The notes below the pieces were generated by a model. It did not search any database, was not told where the DNA came from, and saw only the letters and a list, made by a program, of their open reading frames with translations. The position numbers and the translations under genes are program-made. This document shows positions 8,302 to 17,264 of a stretch of DNA of 34,790 bases, in pieces. The DNA is taken from positions 1 through 34,790 of the forward strand of contig JACOSX010000003.1 in NCBI GenBank assembly GCA_016178625.1, given 5' to 3'. How positions within the stretch are numbered: position 1 is the first letter of the stretch; the number at the start of each line of letters is the position of its first letter. Source of the stretch: Ignavibacteria bacterium. Lineage in GTDB: Bacteria > Bacteroidota > Ignavibacteria > UBA10030 > SZUA-254.

Positions 8302-9515
8302 ATCACCTTCATCTTTTTGCCGACTCTCTCAAATGCGCCAAGCGCTCGGTCGATATCTTTTTTTGACAACGCTGCGGAGATTTGCGCGCGCAAGCGTGCT
8401 TCGCCTCGCGGAACAACAGGAAACCACAAACCTTTGATGAACACGCCCGCCTTCAGGAGCGCCGCACTCATATCTTGCGCAACCGCCGCCTCACCGAGCA
8501 TAATCGGGACAATGGGGTGGTCGCCTTCAAGAATAGTGAAGCCAAGCTTTTTGATTTCTGTCCTGAAGTATGCCGTGTTCCCGTGGAGTCTCTTCACCAC
8601 CGACCGGTCTTTGGATAGCAGATCAAACGCCGTCATGGCACCGAAAATAATCGATGGAGGCAACGAGTTGGAAAAGGTATAGGGGCGAGATTTCTGTCGC
8701 AGGTAAGCGATCATCTCCCTTTTGCCACTGATATAACCACCTGCCGCGCCGCCGATGGCTTTTCCCAACGTACCCGTAAGCACGTCGATTTTCCCCAACG
8801 TCCCGCTCGCTTCCGGAGTGCCGCGTCCGGTCTTTCCACATACTCCGATCGCATGAGAATCATCCACAAACACAATCGCGTTGTACTTCTGAGCCAACTC
8901 GACTATGTTGCGGAGAGGGGCAAGGTCACCCTCCATGCTGAACACACCATCTGTCGCAATGATGCGAAAGCGATATTCTTTGTTCTTATCTTCCTCAAGT
9001 TGACGCTCAAGATCGACCATGTCTGCATGGTTGTAAATTTTCTTATCGACCGCCTCGGATTTGCACAGGCGCTGGCCATCGATGATGCTCGCGTGGTTTA
9101 GCTTGTCGCTATACAGAACGTCTTTGTAGTTTTCGAATCCGAGTTTTTCATTAATGAGTGAACCAAAGAAACCTTCGTTCGCTGAGAAGCAGGATGAAAA
9201 AAGAATAGTATCTTCACATCCGACAAACTTTGATATTTTCTTTTCAAGCTTGTAGTGGATCTCCTGCGTGCCGCAGAGAAACCGCACCGATGCAACACCA
9301 TAGCCATACTTCTTGATGCCTGCAATCGCGGCTTTTTTTATGGCAGGATGGTTTGAGAGACCGAGGTAATTATTGGACGCGAGCATGACAATCTCTTTAC
9401 CTCCCACCTTGACCACCCCACCTTGTGGTCCCTGCAGTGCGGTCTCGTACTTATAGGTCTTCGTCTCTTCGAGCCGGTGCAGTTCTTGTGTAATAAGTTC
9501 TAACGAATCAATCAT
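8298..9515 (-). CDS. kbl: Glycine C-acetyltransferase (2-amino-3-ketobutyrate CoA ligase)
   Basis: A PLP enzyme of the alpha-oxoamine synthase family, 405 residues (E. coli Kbl is close to 398). It splits 2-amino-3-ketobutyrate with CoA into glycine and acetyl-CoA. Visible motifs: [36 protein letters not shown] (H141), the PLP-ring aspartate and histidine in [10 protein letters not shown] (D219, H221), and the Schiff-base lysine K252 in [10 protein letters not shown]. The threonine dehydrogenase gene lies just upstream on the same strand, supplying the substrate, which favours this assignment over related AONS or HemA enzymes. GGCGGA precedes the ATG. Confidence 0.95.
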   Translation of the reverse strand: MIDSLELITQELHRLEETKTYKYETALQGPQGGVVKVGGKEIVMLASNNYLGLSNHPAIKKAAIAGIKKYGYGVASVRFLCGTQEIHYKLEKKISKFVGCEDTILFSSCFSANEGFFGSLINEKLGFENYKDVLYSDKLNHASIIDGQRLCKSEAVDKKIYNHADMVDLERQLEEDKNKEYRFRIIATDGVFSMEGDLAPLRNIVELAQKYNAIVFVDDSHAIGVCGKTGRGTPEASGTLGKIDVLTGTLGKAIGGAAGGYISGKREMIAYLRQKSRPYTFSNSLPPSIIFGAMTAFDLLSKDRSVVKRLHGNTAYFRTEIKKLGFTILEGDHPIVPIMLGEAAVAQDMSAALLKAGVFIKGLWFPVVPRGEARLRAQISAALSKKDIDRALGAFERVGKKMKVI

Positions 9516-9585
9516 GTTCCGCCTTTGATAAAAGAGAGAGTTTCATTTTGTTCGAGATCGTTATTCCTTGAGACGGTTCTTCATG

Positions 9586-10815
9586 TTAGGGTCGCAGGAG
9601 AACTTTGAGTGCATCTCCGCTTGCAATCGCGTCAAAGCCTTTTTCAAAATCTTTGAGGGGGAATTGATGCGTTATGAACCCAGACTTCAAGAAACGCTTT
9701 GCCAGCCCACCCCTCAGAATTCGGATCATCATATCCCATGTAGACCAAACGCGTCTTCCAATGACGCCATGAACTGTCACTCCAGGAAAAATAATGTTCT
9801 TGGCAAAATCGATAGGCATCGTCCCATTTGTGAGTCCAAGGAGAGCAATCTCGCCACCCATGCGAAGAATTCTGAAAGCATCTTCGTATGCATGGTAACT
9901 GCCCGACATTTCGAGAACTGCATCAACACCAGCCCCATGATTCTGTCGCTTCGCGCTTTTATAGAACCGCTCTTTGTCCTTAGGGATAGATACATCAAAA
10001 CACTCGTCTGCCCCGAGAAGCCGCGCAATCGTGAACCGACGCCCTTCTAATTTCTCATGAGTATTCTCTCCGTGAGAGGCATCAGTCACAAAAATCGTTT
10101 TTGCTCCTGCAGCCTTTGCTATGGCGACCGACATCAAGCCAATCACTCCAACACCAAGCACGGCGACACTTTTCCCCCTGATGTCCGTCAGTGCCTGAAC
10201 AGTATGGGTTGCATTTCCGATCGCGTCCATGAACGCAACAATCTCTTCGGGGATTTCTCCGTTCTTAAAGATCAACACATTGCTCACCGGAAGCACCACA
10301 TACTCAGCGAATGCTCCATCGGCGTGTAGTCCGCAAATCACAGTGTTCGCGCAAACGTGATACTCTCCAAGTTTGCACTGCGCGCAGATACCGCAGGTGA
10401 TATGCATTTCCGCCGTAGAGATAAAATTGTTGTTCACAAATTCAATGAATGTCTTGTCCTTAGAAAGCTGCAGCGCACTTCGATTCTTTACGTACCGCTT
10501 GACATCAGCATAGTCCTTTGATCTCTGGATGACAAGTTGAGCCAAACGTACTTTCGCTTTCGGTCCGGCATCTGTAATCCTCCCGCAGAATTCATGACCG
10601 ATGGTGACGTCATGCGTCTTCAATGAAGACATGATATTCTTCAGTGAATCTTTTGAATTATAGATACCAACATCGGTGCCACAGATTCCTCCTGCAACTA
10701 CTTTGAGTCGGACGTCGTTGGCATGCTCGACGACAGGAATTTCCTTTTCAACCAGCGAAAGCCCCTTTGGCCATACAGTATATAGCTCAGGTTTCGGTTT
10801 AACGACTGCCTTCAT
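9586..10815 (-). CDS. tdh: L-threonine 3-dehydrogenase (zinc-dependent MDR family) with an insertion
   Basis: It oxidises L-threonine with NAD+ to 2-amino-3-ketobutyrate, which Kbl next door cleaves. Catalytic zinc ligands C45 (GGICGTD), H74 and E75 (GHEF) are present, as are the four structural-zinc cysteines C141, C144, C147 and C155. The Rossmann segment is AVLGVGVIGLMSV. The C-terminus closely parallels E. coli Tdh (ITHQFPLKDFEKGFDAIASGDALKVLL). At 409 residues it is about 70 longer than E. coli Tdh (341). About half of the excess is a charged, helix-like block at residues ~88-132, between GHEFCGRI and EMHITCG, where the usual GDRVSGEGHITCG run is replaced. Another Zn-dependent sugar/alcohol dehydrogenase is possible, but the kbl linkage argues for threonine. 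Confidence 0.9.
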   Translation of the reverse strand: MKAVVKPKPELYTVWPKGLSLVEKEIPVVEHANDVRLKVVAGGICGTDVGIYNSKDSLKNIMSSLKTHDVTIGHEFCGRITDAGPKAKVRLAQLVIQRSKDYADVKRYVKNRSALQLSKDKTFIEFVNNNFISTAEMHITCGICAQCKLGEYHVCANTVICGLHADGAFAEYVVLPVSNVLIFKNGEIPEEIVAFMDAIGNATHTVQALTDIRGKSVAVLGVGVIGLMSVAIAKAAGAKTIFVTDASHGENTHEKLEGRRFTIARLLGADECFDVSIPKDKERFYKSAKRQNHGAGVDAVLEMSGSYHAYEDAFRILRMGGEIALLGLTNGTMPIDFAKNIIFPGVTVHGVIGRRVWSTWDMMIRILRGGLAKRFLKSGFITHQFPLKDFEKGFDAIASGDALKVLLRP

Positions 10816-10832
10816 TCTCTCTCAGATTATTT

Positions 10833-12188
10833 TCAATAAGACTTAAGGAGTCTTGCAGCAAATGATCCATCGATATGGTGACGATGGGAAAAGGTTTCGA
10901 TGAATCCCTCAGCAGTGACAACGGCCTTATTGACAAAACTCCCCGCATTATCAATACGGAACTCGGGATGTGCCTCGATAAATGACCGCACGACAGACGA
11001 ATTTTCTTCAGGCTCTGTCGTACACGTACTGTACACGAGGACACCGCCGGGCTTGAGCAACCGCGCACCGTTCGCGAGGAGATTGATCTGTTGTTTGGCA
11101 AGCCGGAGGATATCTTCCGCCTCTCGCTTCCATTTGATGTCCGGTTTTTTCCGTATGACTCCCAGCCCCGAACACGGCGCGTCAACAAGTATCTTATCGG
11201 CGGGAGTTGTCTCCAGCCCCAAAGCATCCGCAACGGTCACGCAGACATTATTGATGCCCAAGCGAGCACAACTTGATTTGATAAGATTCAATTTACTTTC
11301 ATATTTATCGACTGCGAGGATCTCTCCTTGGTTCTGCATCAGTTCGCCAATGAATGTCGTCTTCCCACCGGGCGCAGCACACATATCGATCACTCGTTCT
11401 CCAGGTCGCGGATCTAACAATAAGATTGGGAGCGCAGCACTTTCATCCTGAATGGAAAAATATCCATTCTGGAAAATATTCATATGAGAGATACCAGATA
11501 AGCTTTTCACTTTGATAAAGTAGTCTATAAAACTTGAGCCCTGATACGGTATCTGTTGTCGATCGAGGAGAGAAAGGAACTCCGCCGGCTTGATTTTCAG
11601 TTTATTGATTCTGAGTGTCAACCACGGCACTTCATTGTTGGCAGAGAGAAGTTTTTCCAATTCTTCCCGATCAAAACGCTGCATCCACCGTTTGACGAGC
11701 CATTGTGGGTGTGAATAATAGACCGAAAGAAATTGAAGAGGATCCTCGTTATCTTTTGGGTAGTGTATTCCCTCGATGCTGCGGATAATATTACGCAGCA
11801 CAGCATTGACCATGTTGGCAGCTTTCTCACCGCGGATGCGCTTCACGAACTCAACCGCCTCGTTAACCGCCGCATAATGCGGCACATGGGTCAAGAACAA
11901 GATTTGGTATACGGCGACGCGCAGTGCATTCCGAACATTAATTTCTGATTTAGGGAAGTTTCCATGGGTAAACCCATTCAATACCCAATCGAGGCGTCCT
12001 TGCCAGCGAGTAACTCCATGAACCAATTCGGCGAGTAAGCTCTTATCAATATCAGCGACCTCTTTTAATCGTAACTCGGCATCAAGGAGCTTATCGAGGT
12101 ATGAATCGGTGCGCTCAATTCGGTTAAGAATTTTCACCGCTGTCCCGCGGGGTCCGCTGTAAAGTGTCGGTATTTCTGCAGTCTCCAT
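10833..12188 (-). CDS. rsmB: 16S rRNA (cytosine-5-)-methyltransferase RsmB
   Basis: A 451-residue protein with the RsmB layout. Residues about 10-140 are a NusB-like RNA-binding domain (LLAELVHGVTRWQGRLDWVL, VPHYAAVNEAVEFVK, NAVLRNI). An SAM methyltransferase follows, with motif I DMCAAPGGKTT (268-278), DAPCSG (336-341, C339) and the nucleophile-containing YSTCT (C389). Family members methylate C967 of 16S rRNA. The C-terminus ends with the usual HHIDGSFAARL. It starts 6 bp after the GlmU-family stop, and tdh follows after 17 bp, so all are likely in one transcript. The NusB fusion makes RsmF or other NOL1/NOP2 enzymes unlikely. Confidence 0.96.
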   Translation of the reverse strand: METAEIPTLYSGPRGTAVKILNRIERTDSYLDKLLDAELRLKEVADIDKSLLAELVHGVTRWQGRLDWVLNGFTHGNFPKSEINVRNALRVAVYQILFLTHVPHYAAVNEAVEFVKRIRGEKAANMVNAVLRNIIRSIEGIHYPKDNEDPLQFLSVYYSHPQWLVKRWMQRFDREELEKLLSANNEVPWLTLRINKLKIKPAEFLSLLDRQQIPYQGSSFIDYFIKVKSLSGISHMNIFQNGYFSIQDESAALPILLLDPRPGERVIDMCAAPGGKTTFIGELMQNQGEILAVDKYESKLNLIKSSCARLGINNVCVTVADALGLETTPADKILVDAPCSGLGVIRKKPDIKWKREAEDILRLAKQQINLLANGARLLKPGGVLVYSTCTTEPEENSSVVRSFIEAHPEFRIDNAGSFVNKAVVTAEGFIETFSHRHHIDGSFAARLLKSY

Positions 12189-12194
12189 AACCTC

Positions 12195-13460
12195 TTACGC
12201 AATGCCCATGTTCCGACGTTCAACTTCTGTCAATCGATACACATCGCGAAAAAGGTTTTCATATGCGGAGGTCATCTCAACGTCTCTCCGCGCCATTACA
12301 CGACGTGCCGTCTCCAGACTTTTGTCAATCTGGTACGTCGTGAACCGACTATCCCCGCCCCAAGAGAATGAAGGGAGAAACTTTGGTGACAGTCCTGCAC
12401 CGTAGATATTACACGCAACGCCGACAACTGTTCCAGTGTCAAACATAACGTTGATGCCTGATTTGGAATGATCGCCCATCGTTAATCCTACGAATTGCAT
12501 ACCGGAGTCAATCAGCAATCCGCCCACCTGCACTTTGACCGTCCCATACGTATTTTTTAGATCGCTCGTATTCGTATCGGCGCCGATGTTGACCCAACTA
12601 CCGAGATAAGAATGTCCAAGAAATCCTTCATGCTGCTTGTTCGAGTATGACTGAATGATCGAATTTTCTACCTCACCGCCTACTTTGCAGTAGGTGCCAA
12701 TCGAGGTTCCAGGATAAATTTTCGCTCCTGCCTTTATAATTGAGTGATCACCGATAAACGTCGGTCCTTCGATAACCGCATTCGGCATGACTGTCACGTT
12801 CTGTCCGAGAACGATGGGACCATGCTCTGCGTCGAGCACCGCGCCCGATTTAATCGCGCTACTCTTTCCAATGAGAACATTCTTTTTGTTAAGGAGATGA
12901 GCCCCAGGATAGACCGTACCTCTCATGGCGGCTCCTCTTGCAGTTTTCTTGAGAAGCGCGAAGTCTTTCTCAATCTGGGCAGCCGTATGATGAACCAGTT
13001 CCCACGGATACCGAACCAGTGTACCGATGTATTCTTCCTCCACACGATCACGCGCGAAAGCACTGTCATTTATCCCAATTTCAATGAGTTGTTCTGCAAA
13101 CAGTTGAACGTTTTCCTTTTTTACAAACGCCGCAGCAATCTCACTACCCTGTCGAAGAATTCTCTCCCCAGATGTGCGCTTCTTGATCGTCCTCATAATC
13201 GTATCATCGGCAAGGATGCGTCCATTAATAAACCACGTCTCTTCATCGGGTATGGCGTTGATCGCGCGACGAGGGTATTTTTCCGCATAGCGTTCGGCGA
13301 GATTCTTACGACTGTGGAAAACAACCTTCCCAGCGGGAACATTCATTTCTATTTTCTCCCTAAGGCTCATTACTCCGCAACGCAGCTCATAGACGGGGCG
13401 GAAATAGGTGAGCGGAAGAAATTTTGTAGCGTGCGTGTCTTCGAAAATACAGAATTGCAT
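12195..13460 (-). CDS. GlmU-family protein (Bacteroidota-type putative sugar nucleotidyltransferase/acetyltransferase)
   Basis: A 421-residue protein. The N-terminus (FCIFEDTHATKFLPLTYF, then RPVYELRCGVMSLREK) is typical of the alternative GlmU family of Bacteroidota/Chlorobiota, a diverged nucleotidyltransferase domain. Residues about 180-355 form a left-handed beta helix with hexapeptide repeats (VLIGKSSAIKSGAVLD, VTVMPNAVIEGPTFIGDHS) and the strongly conserved NIGADTNTSDLKNTYG. The expected role is UDP-GlcNAc or related sugar-nucleotide supply for the cell envelope, but activity in this subfamily is not well proven. ATG 13460 is preferred over a TTG at 13478, since neither has a good ribosome-binding site. 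It sits just downstream of the rpmE terminator and starts the run leading to rsmB. Confidence 0.88.
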   Translation of the reverse strand: MQFCIFEDTHATKFLPLTYFRPVYELRCGVMSLREKIEMNVPAGKVVFHSRKNLAERYAEKYPRRAINAIPDEETWFINGRILADDTIMRTIKKRTSGERILRQGSEIAAAFVKKENVQLFAEQLIEIGINDSAFARDRVEEEYIGTLVRYPWELVHHTAAQIEKDFALLKKTARGAAMRGTVYPGAHLLNKKNVLIGKSSAIKSGAVLDAEHGPIVLGQNVTVMPNAVIEGPTFIGDHSIIKAGAKIYPGTSIGTYCKVGGEVENSIIQSYSNKQHEGFLGHSYLGSWVNIGADTNTSDLKNTYGTVKVQVGGLLIDSGMQFVGLTMGDHSKSGINVMFDTGTVVGVACNIYGAGLSPKFLPSFSWGGDSRFTTYQIDKSLETARRVMARRDVEMTSAYENLFRDVYRLTEVERRNMGIA

Positions 13461-13476
13461 AGGGTCAGGTTGTAGC

Positions 13477-13506
13477 AAAAAACGGAATGTAGTTCGTACA
13501 TTCCGT
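13477..13506 (-). terminator. Intrinsic terminator of rpmE
   Basis: A perfect 10-bp stem, ACGGAATGTA (13482-13491) with TACATTCCGT (13497-13506), and a 5-nt loop. Read on the minus strand it is followed at once by TTTTT (T-run 13481-13477). It lies 33 bp after the rpmE stop and before the GlmU-family start, so it should end the rpmE transcript and limit read-through. Confidence 0.9.
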
Positions 13507-13538
13507 CTCTTGATGATAAACAGAAAAGCCTTTGTCCG

Positions 13539-13763
13539 TTACGTGGTGGTGGCTTCTTCTTTAGGTTTCTTCGCGTACTTCTTATTGAATCGCTCAACAC
13601 GTCCGGCGGAGTCGACAAGTTTTTGCTTGCCTGTGAAAAACGGGTGGCACTTCGAACAGATTTCAACTTTCAAATTACCTGCCGTAGACCGCGTTTCGAA
13701 TGTGTTTCCACAAACACATGTGACAATCGAGCGTTTATATGAGGGATGAATACCTGGTTTCAT
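13539..13763 (-). CDS. rpmE: 50S ribosomal protein L31
   Basis: A 74-residue protein beginning [20 protein letters not shown], with the L31 zinc-binding cysteines C16, C18, C36 and C39 (the last two in EICSKCHPF) and [17 protein letters not shown]. This is the zinc-binding (C+) form; the C-minus paralogue used under zinc limitation is not in the window. The start at 13763 matches the family start and has GGAG nine bases upstream; the frame open to 13856 runs through the promoter. The gene stands alone between its own promoter and terminator. Confidence 0.98.
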   Translation of the reverse strand: MKPGIHPSYKRSIVTCVCGNTFETRSTAGNLKVEICSKCHPFFTGKQKLVDSAGRVERFNKKYAKKPKEEATTT

Positions 13764-13799
13764 TGAACAATCTCCAAATCTAAAGGAATTTGTAGAATC

Positions 13800-13828
13800 A
13801 ATATACAAAGATTTCCGTAGAAGAGCAA
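13800..13828 (-). promoter_or_regulatory. Promoter of rpmE
   Basis: On the minus strand, TTGCTC (13823-13828), 17-nt spacer, TATATT (13800-13805). The start point near 13793 gives a leader of about 30 nt that includes the rpmE ribosome-binding site. Confidence 0.6.
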
Positions 13829-13892
13829 GGTGTTGAGGAGTGAATACGCATGACAACGAAAAATAAAATTGTATAGTTTGCCAAACGTCCAG

Positions 13893-14462
13893 CTACTGCA
13901 GCATTCCAATCCAATATCCATTCTCAAACGCGTCTTTCAACTCTTCAGCAGTCTTACGAGCTTCACTCACGCCAGAGTACTGTCCAAGTGCTACACGGAA
14001 ATGCCCCATCGCCTCGACCACAGATGCTTGGTACCCTGCTTCATTCCATCGGCCCACTTCCTCTTCAGCAGAGGCTCTGTCGGTGAGCGACGCGATAAAT
14101 ATTGTGTATCGACCGCTGCTCATTCGCTGTTGAGAAAGGTTACCACTGGAACTGTCTGACGAACTAATGGCCGATGTTCCCTTTTCCGTTTGGGAAGATA
14201 ACCCAGAAGTCTCTTGTTCAGTAACTTTCGTAGTCTCGGCCTGTTGAGCAAGCCCAGTCTTCGTCACAGGCTGATTCTCTGTTTTCAGCGATGTAAAGAC
14301 ATAGATTAGAAAGCTTGCCGAGCCGAGAACCGCGATTACAAAAAAGGCTAAGACAATTTTCCTGACAAATGATTTCCGCTCTTCCGGTGTGTGGAGAATC
14401 GGCTGCGGGGTGGAACCTTCGTCACTGGGTATTTCGTCAGTGTCTTTAAGATTTAACGGCAT
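13893..14462 (-). CDS. SPOR-domain membrane protein
   Basis: A 189-residue protein with a short acidic cytoplasmic tail. One membrane helix spans residues about 35-57 (IVLAFFVIAVLGSASFLIYV). A Ser/Thr/Gln-rich linker covers 60-115. The C-terminal SPOR domain (about 117-186) has RYTIFIASLTDRASAEEEV, a VVEAMGHFRVALGQYS core and ARKTAEELK. SPOR domains bind denuded glycan strands of septal peptidoglycan, so this is a bitopic inner-membrane protein of the FtsN-like type, probably recruited to the division site. GAGGAAC precedes the ATG. It has its own strong promoter and is followed by rpmE's separate unit. Confidence 0.9.
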   Translation of the reverse strand: MPLNLKDTDEIPSDEGSTPQPILHTPEERKSFVRKIVLAFFVIAVLGSASFLIYVFTSLKTENQPVTKTGLAQQAETTKVTEQETSGLSSQTEKGTSAISSSDSSSGNLSQQRMSSGRYTIFIASLTDRASAEEEVGRWNEAGYQASVVEAMGHFRVALGQYSGVSEARKTAEELKDAFENGYWIGMLQ

Positions 14463-14493
14463 TGTTCCTCATCTGAAATATTTTTAACATTGG

Positions 14494-14522
14494 AATGTAC
14501 AATAACGATTGGTTTATGTCAA
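14494..14522 (-). promoter_or_regulatory. Strong sigma-70-like promoter of the SPOR-domain gene
   Basis: On the minus strand, a consensus TTGACA (14517-14522), 17-nt spacer, TACATT (14494-14499). Transcription would begin near 14487, giving a 25-nt leader with GAGGAAC before the ATG at 14462. This is the best -35 match in the window. Confidence 0.7.
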
Positions 14523-14675
14523 GCGTACCTCTGTAGCGCATTGATTCATAAAAAAGATAACCCAGGATAGTTGGGAAATGGGTAGTTGCCTGATAATACA
14601 TGACCGAAAGCGGAAAGGGCCACCGTATGATGAGCAATCGAGCAAAGGATGAGCGCCTTGAAGACATCTGCAGCT

Positions 14676-15479
14676 TCAATGATCAGGCTTCTTTACTTTG
14701 GCTTTCTGTTGGAGCATCTGCACCTCTCGCTGTACACGTTGCAGGGAATCTTTCCTTAAACTGTCAGAAAGTGCTGATGAATGTTGTGATTGCACAGAAT
14801 AGTTATATGTACGTTGTTGGACGTGCTGTTTTTTCATTGGTACCGTTATGTCCTGTGCGCCAGTTTGCTGAAGCATCTGAGTGGGCGCCGCTTTCTCGAC
14901 CTGACTACCACTTACTTCCTCTCGCATCGGTGCAGCCTGTTGGGCTTCCGTTTTCATTCTCTTATCTTCAGGTCGTTCAGCTTCATCACGCTCTTCTACT
15001 GGCTGATCAATCTTTCGCTTATACTCCTGAGAGACCTTTGATTGAGTCTTGAGTGGTATAGCGAGATCGGGTTTGTACTCTAGTTCCTTGTCCTTAAAGA
15101 TAACCTGCCCAGTTGAATGCGACTCATCAATACCCTGTTGCAGTTGTGGTACCGCAGGAACAGTTGGTTTTGCCTTTTCATCCACACTCGGTATCTGGCG
15201 GATTTGATCAACGGAAGTTACATTCGTCCTGAAAAACATATAATAGGAAAATACACCGACAACGATAACTGTGAGAAGCGAGTAGGCAAAGACAGGAATA
15301 CGTCGAGGCGCTAATAGTTGTCCGAAGATGCTTGTTACCTTCTTGCCAGATCCTCCTTCATTGATCCTTCGTTGTAGCCGTTCTTCAAAATCAGGAGAAG
15401 CATTCACGGTTGGCACGTCTCTCAACACTTTTCGGAGCTTGTCGTCTCCTTCGTCGCTATGATGTGATATATCACTCAT
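14676..15479 (-). CDS. Putative membrane anti-sigma factor partner of the ECF sigma
   Basis: A 267-residue protein encoded 32 bp after the ECF sigma gene. Residues 1-60 are cytoplasmic and charged (DDKLRKVLRDVPTV, SPDFEERLQRRI). One membrane helix lies at about 63-83 (VFAYSLLTVIVVGVFSYYMF). The rest is a periplasmic tail rich in Gln, Lys, Glu and Ser with a coiled-coil-like end (LSDSLRKDSLQRVQREVQML). The gene order sigma then one-pass membrane protein, and the SPDFEERL segment common near the N-terminus of such regulators, suggest an anti-sigma factor. The HxxxCxxC zinc motif of ZAS proteins is absent. ATG 15479 was chosen over TTG 15482. The assignment is from context, not a firm family match. 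Confidence 0.65.
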   Translation of the reverse strand: MSDISHHSDEGDDKLRKVLRDVPTVNASPDFEERLQRRINEGGSGKKVTSIFGQLLAPRRIPVFAYSLLTVIVVGVFSYYMFFRTNVTSVDQIRQIPSVDEKAKPTVPAVPQLQQGIDESHSTGQVIFKDKELEYKPDLAIPLKTQSKVSQEYKRKIDQPVEERDEAERPEDKRMKTEAQQAAPMREEVSGSQVEKAAPTQMLQQTGAQDITVPMKKQHVQQRTYNYSVQSQHSSALSDSLRKDSLQRVQREVQMLQQKAKVKKPDH

Positions 15480-15511
15480 CAAGTTCTGGGATCTCTTATG
15501 TCGATGTTCAC

Positions 15512-16108
15512 CTATTCAAGAAGAAGGCTCTTCAATAGAATTTGAAGCTTTGCACGACCCCGACTCAGCCGCGATTTAATAGTCCCGATGTTTAGCCCCG
15601 TGATTTGACAGATTTCCTCATATGACAATTCCTGGATATCTGACAGTATCACAACCTCACGATATTTTGGATTGATGGAGTCAAGAGCTTTCTGGATGAT
15701 CGCCTGCTTCAGCGAACTTTCTGCTTGGCCATCAGCAGGATATCGCGTATCAGGGATTGAATAGTCGTGATTATTCTCTCCTTCCTTCCCTCGATGGAAG
15801 GAGAAAGACGCATGTCGCTTTCTTCGTCGAAGCTGTGTCTTCGCAAGGTTTGCCGCGATCGTATATATCCATGTCGAAAACTTTGCAATCGGTTTATATG
15901 CGTGCTTGTTGCGATACACCCGGATAAAGACCTCCTGTACAATATCATCCGCTTCATCATAATCACCGAGATAACGAAAGACAAAATTCATAAGCTGATC
16001 TTTATACCGTCCAACAATCTGATTGAACGCCTCGACCGTTCCCTGCTGGAACGTTGCGATCAACTCCTCATCGCTCTGCTCACGAAGCGCCGGTCGTCGT
16101 TCAGGCAT
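15512..16108 (-). CDS. ECF-family RNA polymerase sigma factor
   Basis: A 198-residue sigma factor with only regions 2 and 4. Region 2 (about 28-97) has FNQIVGRYKDQLMNFVFRYL, the core-binding DEADDIVQEVFIRVYRN, and the -10-reading FSTWIYTIAANLAKTQLRRRKR. Region 4 (about 135-190) has INPKYREVVILSDIQELSYE and the helix-turn-helix GLNIGTIKSRLSRGRAKL. It resembles RpoE/SigW-type stress sigmas. The next gene encodes a one-pass membrane protein, probably its anti-sigma factor. Upstream on the minus strand are GGAAC (16144-16148) and, 18 nt on, GTTATA. This could be an autoregulated ECF promoter, though the spacing is long for one. Confidence 0.95.
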   Translation of the reverse strand: MPERRPALREQSDEELIATFQQGTVEAFNQIVGRYKDQLMNFVFRYLGDYDEADDIVQEVFIRVYRNKHAYKPIAKFSTWIYTIAANLAKTQLRRRKRHASFSFHRGKEGENNHDYSIPDTRYPADGQAESSLKQAIIQKALDSINPKYREVVILSDIQELSYEEICQITGLNIGTIKSRLSRGRAKLQILLKSLLLE

Positions 16109-16175
16109 TCAGCTACGTGTATAACTCTCGTGATTTGTCAGATGTTCCCATCCGGATGGCTCAAATGTCTTTTCA

Positions 16176-17207
16176 TCAAGTTGGTTGTAATTGTTGTTGT
16201 GGTCTCAGTATCTGAAAAAACATAAGCGTGAGGACGAATTTCGGTCCAGCCCCAGTCGATTTCAAACTCTCATCCGCCGTCACAAGAGCCTCAAAACAAC
16301 GTTCAAGATGATCTGAAGGATAGCGCCGCGCGGCTTCAAGATATTCTCGGACAAAAAAAGGATTGACCCCGAGAAGAGCTGAAAGCTTACCATCATTGGG
16401 ATGGTCGATTCTCAATTCCTGAAGGAGCCAGAGCTTCTGGAAATAGCGGGTGAGCATCACGATCATTCCAAGCGGTGATTCTCCGGCATCCAGCATATGC
16501 TCTGCGATCTCCATCGTTCGGGCTAAGTCTCTTTCGCCAATCGATCTCTGCAATTCGAAGATGTTGTACTGCTTGGATATTCCAACGACGTTATTCACGT
16601 CGTCGATATCAATAATCTCTTTCTCACCAACGTAGATAAACAGCTTATCGATCTCGTTTTGAATCTCTCTCAGCGACCGTCCAACGTGCGCCTGGATGAG
16701 TTCACTTGCTTCGGGGATTGCTTTCTTCCCGAGTTTCTCGATCCGCTTGCTGATCCAGCGTGGTACTTCGTTATCGTAGAGTCTTTTGAATTCAGCTACA
16801 GTTCCATGCTCTTCCAGAGCTTTATAGATTTTTGTTCGGAAATCGGGTCGCGAGGCAAGGAGAATCAAGATCGTCGAAGAAACTGGATTGTCAATGACAG
16901 GGAGGAGTAAATCTTTGTTCGGCATACGATCAAAATCTCGCACAACAACAACACGACGCTCAGCAATCATTGGAAATGCAGAGACGAGAGACACGATATC
17001 TCTCGCATCGACGTCTCCACCCGAAACGACATCAAGATTGAAACTCTTGGTGGACTCGTCGAGGGCTTTCTCGACGAGGAGGTCGACGACTTGATCGCTC
17101 AGGAAATCTTCCTCACCGTACAAGAGGTAGAGTGAAGAAAACTTCTCATTGCGGAAAGAGGTTTCCAAATCTTCAACCGTCAGACCTTTCAGCTTACTCT
17201 TCGCCAT
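16176..17207 (-). CDS. holA: DNA polymerase III delta subunit
   Basis: About 343 residues. The delta subunit is the clamp-loader wrench that opens the beta sliding clamp. Visible features: the N-terminal AAA+-like fold starting SSLYLLYGEEDFLSDQ, a degenerate P-loop region, RRVVVVRDFDRMP, and the Asn-rich to helical C-terminal collar (GRSLREIQNEIDKLFIYVG, then the ISKQYNIFELQRSIGERD motif typical of HolA). Possible starts are 17231, 17225 and 17207; ATG 17207 is preferred because the protein then begins 27 residues before the conserved YLLYGEE, but no start has a clear ribosome-binding site. It lies 57 bp after the cyclophilin gene. Confidence 0.93.
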   Translation of the reverse strand: MAKSKLKGLTVEDLETSFRNEKFSSLYLLYGEEDFLSDQVVDLLVEKALDESTKSFNLDVVSGGDVDARDIVSLVSAFPMIAERRVVVVRDFDRMPNKDLLLPVIDNPVSSTILILLASRPDFRTKIYKALEEHGTVAEFKRLYDNEVPRWISKRIEKLGKKAIPEASELIQAHVGRSLREIQNEIDKLFIYVGEKEIIDIDDVNNVVGISKQYNIFELQRSIGERDLARTMEIAEHMLDAGESPLGMIVMLTRYFQKLWLLQELRIDHPNDGKLSALLGVNPFFVREYLEAARRYPSDHLERCFEALVTADESLKSTGAGPKFVLTLMFFQILRPQQQLQPT

Positions 17208-17264
17208 AGGAAAGGTGACCCTCATCGCCATTTATCGCTTTGGCGAGGACGATGATTTCACAAA

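Noticed and set aside
14446-14679. 77-codon minus-strand frame between the anti-sigma gene and the SPOR gene
   Set aside because: It begins with TTG overlapping the previous stop, contains the consensus promoter of the SPOR gene and runs into that gene's start; the translation looks non-coding.
16148-16159. 12-bp palindrome CCATCCGGATGG between holA and the ECF sigma gene
   Set aside because: A short single palindrome near a weak ECF promoter candidate; not enough to call an operator.
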